From positions 186,001 to 250,000 of the forward strand of contig NZ_QNRE01000006.1 in the NCBI RefSeq assembly GCF_003315035.1: a stretch of 64,000 nt of DNA, in the 5' to 3' direction. Below, in pieces: positions 58,343 to 64,000 of the stretch. The DNA is from Nocardia puris. GTDB taxonomy: Bacteria > Actinomycetota > Actinomycetes > Mycobacteriales > Mycobacteriaceae. The position numbers and the translations under genes are program-made. The notes under the pieces are model-generated. The model was not told the origin of the DNA and made no database searches. It saw only the letters and a program-made list of their open reading frames with translations. Within the stretch, counting starts at the first letter, position 1. Each line of letters begins with the position of its first letter.

Positions 58343-58795
58343 TCAGCGCGAGTGGACCAGCGCGGTCCCCGTCGCCCGGTCGTGCATACCGCGCCCGTCG
58401 GCGTCGGTGAACAGGGCGGGGATCACGAACACCAGCAGCACCTGACGGGCCAGCGCGCGCACGAAACCGACCGGGATGGGCCCTTCGATCCGGACCACCC
58501 GCAGCCGGAGGAAGTACTGGCCGGGAGTGAACCCGAACAGCGTGACGGCCGCGATACCCGTGACGAACCAGATGCCCAGCGGCAGGTTGGCGTTGATACC
58601 GCGCACGATCAGGGCCGAGATGCCGACGGCGATCATCCAGTCCACGAACATCGCCGCGATCCGGCGGCCCATGCCGGCCAGCGAACCGGGGCCCTCCTTC
58701 GGCAGCCCGAGCAGTTCGCCGGGGTAGTCGGGACGGGCCGAGTCGCCGGGGTCCGCCTCGGGGCCGGTGAGCCAGGATCCGGTGATACGCGCCAT
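58343..58795 (-). CDS. RDD-family membrane protein
   Basis: A 150-residue membrane protein. The RDD motif is MGRRIAAMFVDWMIAVGIS (Arg, then Asp in the first helix), followed by a second helix (LPLGIWFVTGIAAVTLFGF) with TPGQYFLRLRVVRIEG and a third (RQVLLVFVIPALF). The ATG has a -10 box 6 bases upstream; upstream reading is not needed. It is the Rv2219A type, convergent with DUF4191 and divergent from glnA1. Function unknown. Confidence 0.9.
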   Translation of the reverse strand: MARITGSWLTGPEADPGDSARPDYPGELLGLPKEGPGSLAGMGRRIAAMFVDWMIAVGISALIVRGINANLPLGIWFVTGIAAVTLFGFTPGQYFLRLRVVRIEGPIPVGFVRALARQVLLVFVIPALFTDADGRGMHDRATGTALVHSR

Positions 58796-58801
58796 GGGTC
58801 C

Positions 58802-58807
58802 AGGATA
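58802..58807 (-). promoter_or_regulatory. -10 box of the RDD gene
   Basis: TATCCT on the minus strand, 6 bases before the ATG; leaderless start likely. The remainder of 58808-59102 shows no gene. Confidence 0.5.
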
Positions 58808-59102
58808 GGCGTAGCGCCATCGGCCTCCGCTCCGGCCATCGGCGACGGACGCGGGCGACCCGGCGCTCGGACGCCCGCGCACCGGCCGCCCGGCAACATC
58901 ACGGCGAACCGGCCGTTTCCCCGTCGTTGCTCCGGTCACACCGGGGTGCGGGCGGACTTCGTCCGGCCGGATCGGCTAGGCGGCGGCAATCGTGGCACTC
59001 TTGCCGGATACCGGGTGCTCAGCGCGTCGCGCGGGAGAGAAGTGGCAGGATTAGCATGCTGTTCGAGCCCGGGTGGGCAACCCCACCCGGTCAGCCGCAC
59101 GT

Positions 59103-59140
59103 GTAACACTGGCGAAACACAGCCTTGATTGCTGGGAAAC
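59103..59140 (+). promoter_or_regulatory. GlnR box upstream of glnA1
   Basis: GTAAC-n6-GAAAC-n6-TTGAT-n6-GAAAC with exact spacing at 59103-59107, 59114-59118, 59125-59129 and 59136-59140. This is the actinobacterial GlnR site (gTnAC-n6-GaAAC repeated), with a degenerate third element. It lies about 77 bases before the start codon, so GlnR should activate glnA1 in nitrogen limitation. Confidence 0.8.
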
Positions 59141-59216
59141 ACCGGCTCCATAGGTTCACCCACTGACGAACCCATGCAATCGACACTGGCTGGGAACCGA
59201 TCCGTAAGGAGAACAA

Positions 59217-60653
<1,437 letters not shown>

Positions 60654-60687
60654 GTCGTTGTAGGACAGTGCGATAGCGCGATCCGCG

Positions 60688-60716
60688 GCCCCGGACGAGG
60701 TTCTCCTCGCCGGGGC
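60688..60716 (+). terminator. Terminator after glnA1
   Basis: GCCCCGG-A-CGAGG pairs with CCTCG-CCGGGGC around TTCT (7+5 bp with one bulge), then CTTCGG. The remaining 340 bases up to vapB show no gene. Confidence 0.8.
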
Positions 60717-61056
60717 TTCGGCCTGTCCGGGATGAGTTCGCTCGATGGCGATCGCTGGGCAGCTGGCCTCGGGTAGCCAACTCCGGGGCCCTCGGAGACG
60801 TCATTGTGCTCTTTGCTGTCCGTCCACCCGGAGTCGGCGCGACAGCACCGGACGTGATCAGTCGCCGCGACACGGCCGGGCCGAACTATGGGCTGACCGA
60901 GAACAGCGGCCATACGCTTGCCCGCCTCATCGGCGGGAAGTGGTGCCAGAGGTGCGCGCGACCCGAGCAGCCGGTCCGACAATCGAAGCGATCGGACACG
61001 AGGAAGTCCGCGCTACCGCCAGCGTTACCCCCAGTCGTCGGCGGATGCTCAACGCT

Positions 61057-61062
61057 TACACT
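61057..61062 (+). promoter_or_regulatory. -10 box of the vapB-like gene
   Basis: TACACT, 7 bases before the ATG at 61070, without a Shine-Dalgarno sequence; leaderless start likely. Confidence 0.5.
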
Positions 61063-61069
61063 GGGCGAT

Positions 61070-61285
61070 ATGAGCGACTCTGCGCACGAGGAGCTGCTGC
61101 GGCTCGCCGAGGCCGTGCCCGCGGAGCGGATTCCGGCCGCGACCGCGCTGTTGCGTCAGTTGGTCCGCCCGACCGCCCGGCGCGAGTTCAGCTGCACCGG
61201 CACGCTCAGTGCCGAGCCGGATCTGGCGGAGCGTTCCGAGGAAGTTTTGCGCGACGAGATCGGTCGGACAGGATCACCTGAGTGA
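61070..61285 (+). CDS. vapB: VapB-type antitoxin (presumed)
   Basis: A 71-residue acidic, helical protein: SDSAHEELLRLAEAVPAERI and PAATALLRQLVRP, then RREFSCTGTLSAEPDLAERS and EEVLRDEIG. The C-terminal SCTGTLSAEPDLAERSEEVL-like part is typical of antitoxins that bind PIN-domain toxins. No clear DNA-binding motif is seen. The stop overlaps the toxin start by GTGA, the usual coupling in vapBC. The frame is intact although the toxin is not. Confidence 0.7.
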   Translation: MSDSAHEELLRLAEAVPAERIPAATALLRQLVRPTARREFSCTGTLSAEPDLAERSEEVLRDEIGRTGSPE

Positions 61286-61587
61286 TCGTCGTTGACACGG
61301 GGCCACTGGTGGCTCTGATGAACAACCGTGACAATATGCACGCCTAGTGCCGGGAGCTGCTGGAGAACGCGCCCGGACCGCTACTCGTGCCCGCGCCACA
61401 TGACCCCGGACGATTTGAACCGCATCTACGAGCTGGTCGGCAAGTACGCCGACCTACCCTCGGAACCGTCGACGCCTCCGTCGTAGCGGTCGCCGAACGC
61501 TTCCCGATCACTGCCGTCGCGACTCTGGATCGCAAGCACTTCTCTATTATCCGCTCGAAAGCCGGACAGCTACTACTCGTGCCGTGA
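61282..61587 (+). pseudogene. vapC: Decayed VapC PIN-domain toxin
   Basis: The start is intact (MIVVDTGPLVALMNNRD with the first catalytic Asp), but a TAG at 61345-61347 interrupts it where VapC proteins usually continue with ACRELLE. In-frame reading resumes with CRELLENAPGPLLVPAP; then about 60 residues are missing. A piece in another frame (MTPDDLNRIYELVGKYADLP, from 61400) is followed by the original frame again (LGTVDASVVAVAERFPITAV). Thus there is a stop, a deletion and a compensating frameshift. The toxin cannot be functional. Confidence 0.8.
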
Positions 61588-61712
61588 GGCACCACTCCCG
61601 CCCTCGCACCGGAAAGACACGGTCTTGGTGGGTGGGCTCGGGGGTTCGGTGAGTGGGTGGGTTCGGGCGAAGGGGTGGGGGTGGGTGGCACGGGTTTCTA
61701 GCGTTGCGCGCC

Positions 61713-62621
61713 ATGAAGATTAAGTTCATTGCCCTCATCGGCGGTGTATTGAGTTCCCTGGCACTGGTTTCCACGGCGATGGTGCCGACGGCGGCGGCGC
61801 TGCCCGACTCCGGGCCGGCGTCGGGGTCGTCGCGGCCCGCCACCGGCATCGCGCTGGAAGGCGTGGTCAATTTCCGCGATATCGGCGGACATCGAACCTA
61901 CGACGGGGAGAAAGTGAAGACCGGCAAGGTGTTCCGGTCGGCTTCACTGGAGAAGCTGACCGACGCGGACCTCCAGAAGGTCGGCGGGCTGAACCTGAGC
62001 GCGGCCATCGACTTCCGCACGCCGGCCGAGGTCCAGTTCCTCGGTCCCGATCGGCTGCCCGCCGGGGTGGCCGCCGTCGCGCGGCCGATCGACGACACCG
62101 GGCTGTTCGAGCAGATGATCGCCGCGATCCAGTCCGGTGATCCGCAACGGCAGGAGGAGCTGCTCGGCGGCGGGCGCGGCGAGCAGATCATGGCCGGTGT
62201 GTACCGGAGCTTCTTCGATCCGGCCTCGCGCACCGCGTTCGGGCAGACCATCCGGGAGATCGCGCAGGCCGACCGCGCCCTGCTCTACCACTGCACGGCG
62301 GGTAAGGACCGCACCGGCTGGCTCACCTACGTGGTGCTGCGCGCCGTGGGCGTGCCCGAGCGGACGGCGCGCCAGGACTACCTGCTGTCCAACCAGCTGC
62401 GCGCCGAATCGGATGCCAAACTCCGCGAGGACGTGCGCCGCGCCGGACTGATGGAGAACCCCGATCTGCTGATCCCGCTGCAGGAGGTGCGCGACGCCTA
62501 CCTCGACGCCGCGATCCGCCACATGGAGCAGACCTACGGTGACTTCGGCAAGTACCTCACCCAGGGGCTCGGACTCGACCCGGGCACCATCGTGCAGCTG
62601 CGCAAGGCCCTCGTGAGCTGA
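61713..62621 (+). CDS. Secreted tyrosine/lipid phosphatase, PtpB-like
   Basis: A 302-residue protein with a signal peptide (MKIKFIALIGGVLSSLALVS, cleavage near AAALP). The phosphatase domain has GVVNFRDIGGHRTYDG and the P loop HCTAGKDRTG (Cys194, Arg200), with YLLSNQLRAESDAKLREDV in the helical lid region. The family (PF13350) includes M. tuberculosis PtpB, a secreted phosphatase that acts in host cells. The Lys-Asp in the loop is typical of this group and permits phosphoinositide activity. The signal peptide differs from mycobacterial PtpB, which lacks one as far as I recall. Confidence 0.88.
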   Translation: MKIKFIALIGGVLSSLALVSTAMVPTAAALPDSGPASGSSRPATGIALEGVVNFRDIGGHRTYDGEKVKTGKVFRSASLEKLTDADLQKVGGLNLSAAIDFRTPAEVQFLGPDRLPAGVAAVARPIDDTGLFEQMIAAIQSGDPQRQEELLGGGRGEQIMAGVYRSFFDPASRTAFGQTIREIAQADRALLYHCTAGKDRTGWLTYVVLRAVGVPERTARQDYLLSNQLRAESDAKLREDVRRAGLMENPDLLIPLQEVRDAYLDAAIRHMEQTYGDFGKYLTQGLGLDPGTIVQLRKALVS

Positions 62622-62634
62622 AATATCCACTCCC

Positions 62635-62666
62635 GCCCGGGTTCTCGCTGCTGCGGGAGCCCGGGC
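62635..62666 (+). terminator. Terminator after the phosphatase gene
   Basis: GCCCGGGTTCTC / GGGAGCCCGGGC, 12-bp stem (10 pairs plus G-U) with loop GCTGCTGC, 13 bases past the stop. The following 300 bases up to the CocE-like gene show no gene. Confidence 0.7.
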
Positions 62667-62968
62667 GCTGTGCTGTTCGAGGGTGCGGCACGCCGTAGGC
62701 CCGCCCGGCTACGACGCGCCGCCGCGACCGTGGGCGCCGGAATCGGTGCGGCCACCCGCACCGAGCGCCTTCCTCCGACAGGCCGCCATCCGGACGCCGA
62801 GGCCGAGACGATCCGCGTGCGCCGACGCGGGTGGCCGGCCGACCGCTTCGGCGGTCTCCCCGAGGCTCGCCGCCCCGGCATCGTTTGGGCGGGACGCCGC
62901 GTCGGCCCCACCCCGGTTCCGGGGTCTGGACTCACCCCCGGTTCGGGCACGATAGTCCAGTGGTGCGT

Positions 62969-64000
62969 ATGGGTGCAGTGGTGTTGCGGGTGCTCGCCGG
63001 GGTGGCGTTGCTGGTCGGGCTGGCCGCTCCGGCGGGGGCGGAACGCCCCGATCTGCCGTTCACGTGGTGGCAGACGTTCCTGACCACCCCCGACGGCGCG
63101 CGCCTGCACGTGGACATCCTGCGCCCGCCGGGCGTGGCCGACGACGCGAAGACGCCGGTGCTGATGACCGTGAGCCCGTACCGGTCGCACCTGATGTACA
63201 TCTCGCACCCGCTGATCGAAGGCGGGCCGTCCACCGAGAACCTGCCCGCCGAACAGGCGCTGCGCCGCGGCTACACCTACGTGATCGTGGATCTGCGCGG
63301 CTTCGGCGGGTCCAGCGGCTGCCCCGACTTCGGCGGCCCGGCCGAGCGCTCCGATGTGGTGACGGCGGTCGAGTGGGCGGCGTCGCAGCCCTGGTCCACC
63401 GGCCGCGTCGGTCTCACAGGCACCTCCTACGAAGCGTGGACGGGCATGCTCGGGCTGGCCGCGAAGCCGAAGGGCCTGGCCGCCGTGGCGGCGTTCGCAC
63501 CGGTGGTGGACGCCTACTCCTACCTATTCATGCAGGGCGTCTCGTGGAAGTTCTCCGGAAGGCCGGTGACCGACAACGGCGTTCGCCCCGCCGATCAAGT
63601 CGGCATCGAACATCTCGCCATCGCCTCCACCCCGGCCCGGCCGGACGCCTTGCCGGAGTACCAGGCCAACGCGCTGAGCATGACGCGGGAATGCGCCGCC
63701 GACTACGTCGCGCTCACCACCGATCACAACCCCGCCAACCCCGGCTGGGTCGAGCGCAACGTCTTGGACGACCTGCGCGGCAACACGATTCCGGTGTTCA
63801 TGGGTCAAGGCTTCGTCGACGTGAACACCCGGCCGAACCGGGTGTTCGAGGCCTGGCAGGCGATGGGCCCCGGCGATCATCGCGCGTGGTTCGGGCAGTG
63901 GGGGCACACCGACTGCCACGACCGGTGCGGCACACCGCATTTCGACGACACGCTGATGACATTCTTCGACAAGCACGTGGCGGGCAAGGACGTCGAGGTG
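62969..64000 (+). CDS. CocE/NonD-family X-Pro dipeptidyl-peptidase-like hydrolase (cut by window edge)
   Basis: 344 codons of an exported alpha/beta hydrolase that runs off the right edge. A signal peptide (VVLRVLAGVALLVGLAAPAG) ends near residue 22. The domain has VDILRPPGVADDAKTPVLM, VDLRGFGGSSG, the nucleophile elbow GLTGTSYEAW and, near the edge, FGQWGHTDCHDRC, where the catalytic His is expected. The C-terminal jelly-roll domain lies outside the window. Substrates of this family include esters and peptides; none can be named. An in-frame GTG at 62963 is an alternative start. Confidence 0.85.
   Translation, partial: MGAVVLRVLAGVALLVGLAAPAGAERPDLPFTWWQTFLTTPDGARLHVDILRPPGVADDAKTPVLMTVSPYRSHLMYISHPLIEGGPSTENLPAEQALRRGYTYVIVDLRGFGGSSGCPDFGGPAERSDVVTAVEWAASQPWSTGRVGLTGTSYEAWTGMLGLAAKPKGLAAVAAFAPVVDAYSYLFMQGVSWKFSGRPVTDNGVRPADQVGIEHLAIASTPARPDALPEYQANALSMTRECAADYVALTTDHNPANPGWVERNVLDDLRGNTIPVFMGQGFVDVNTRPNRVFEAWQAMGPGDHRAWFGQWGHTDCHDRCGTPHFDDTLMTFFDKHVAGKDVEV

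Overview
The window is high-GC actinobacterial DNA. Gene order points to Mycobacteriales and most likely to Nocardia or a close relative: cytochrome oxidase ctaC-ctaF, asnB, adenosine kinase, a HesB-type Fe-S carrier, DUF3043, cobT-cobS, ilvE, gcvT, pepA, dlaT/sucB, lipB, lipA, then a DUF4191 gene, an RDD gene and glnA1. From memory this follows the M. tuberculosis Rv2199c-Rv2220 segment. A GlnR box in front of glnA1, many leaderless genes (a TAnnnT -10 box 6-8 bases before the start codon) and EspC/WXG100-like type VII secretion substrates fit the same order. The genus itself is an inference.

Layout. 0-6.5 kb: an edge GntR fragment, ctaF and ctaC (aa3 oxidase), asnB, adoK, an Fe-S assembly protein and a DUF3043 membrane protein. 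6.5-13 kb: a GlxA-type regulator, cobU-cobT-cobS (end of B12 synthesis), and an MFS exporter divergent from an HxlR regulator. 13-26 kb: MBL hydrolase, ilvE, gcvT, a GNAT, a zinc-ribbon/TetR fusion, pepA, dlaT, an epimerase, a second GNAT, an exported protein, lipB and lipA. dlaT, lipB, lipA and gcvT together form a lipoate theme.

26-57.5 kb looks inserted between lipA and the DUF4191-RDD-glnA1 block that I expect directly after it. It holds a MerR/aldo-keto reductase pair, msrA, two sets of type VII secretion substrate genes without secretion machinery, a membrane-anchored protein with a beta-propeller partner, remnants of defence genes (an internally deleted Rpn-like gene and a truncated DUF2397 gene of a Wadjet-like system), a DUF234 ATPase, a secreted endoglycosylceramidase, two excalibur-domain exported proteins, and a translationally coupled operon at 40.4-45.2 kb. 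That operon encodes a Cas4-like Fe-S nuclease and an SF1B helicase as separate proteins, in effect a split Dna2, with two unknown partners. It is the best candidate here for an undescribed system. Next comes a complete N-acetylglucosamine PTS and catabolic locus (dasR-like regulator, EIIA, EIIB, EIIC, HPr, EI, nagA, nagB), the second type VII substrate set and an EF-G-like GTPase.

57.5-64 kb returns to the core: DUF4191, RDD, GlnR-controlled glnA1, then a vapBC pair whose toxin is decayed, a secreted PtpB-like phosphatase and the start of a CocE/NonD hydrolase cut by the window edge. I saw no rRNA, tRNA, CRISPR array or transposase.
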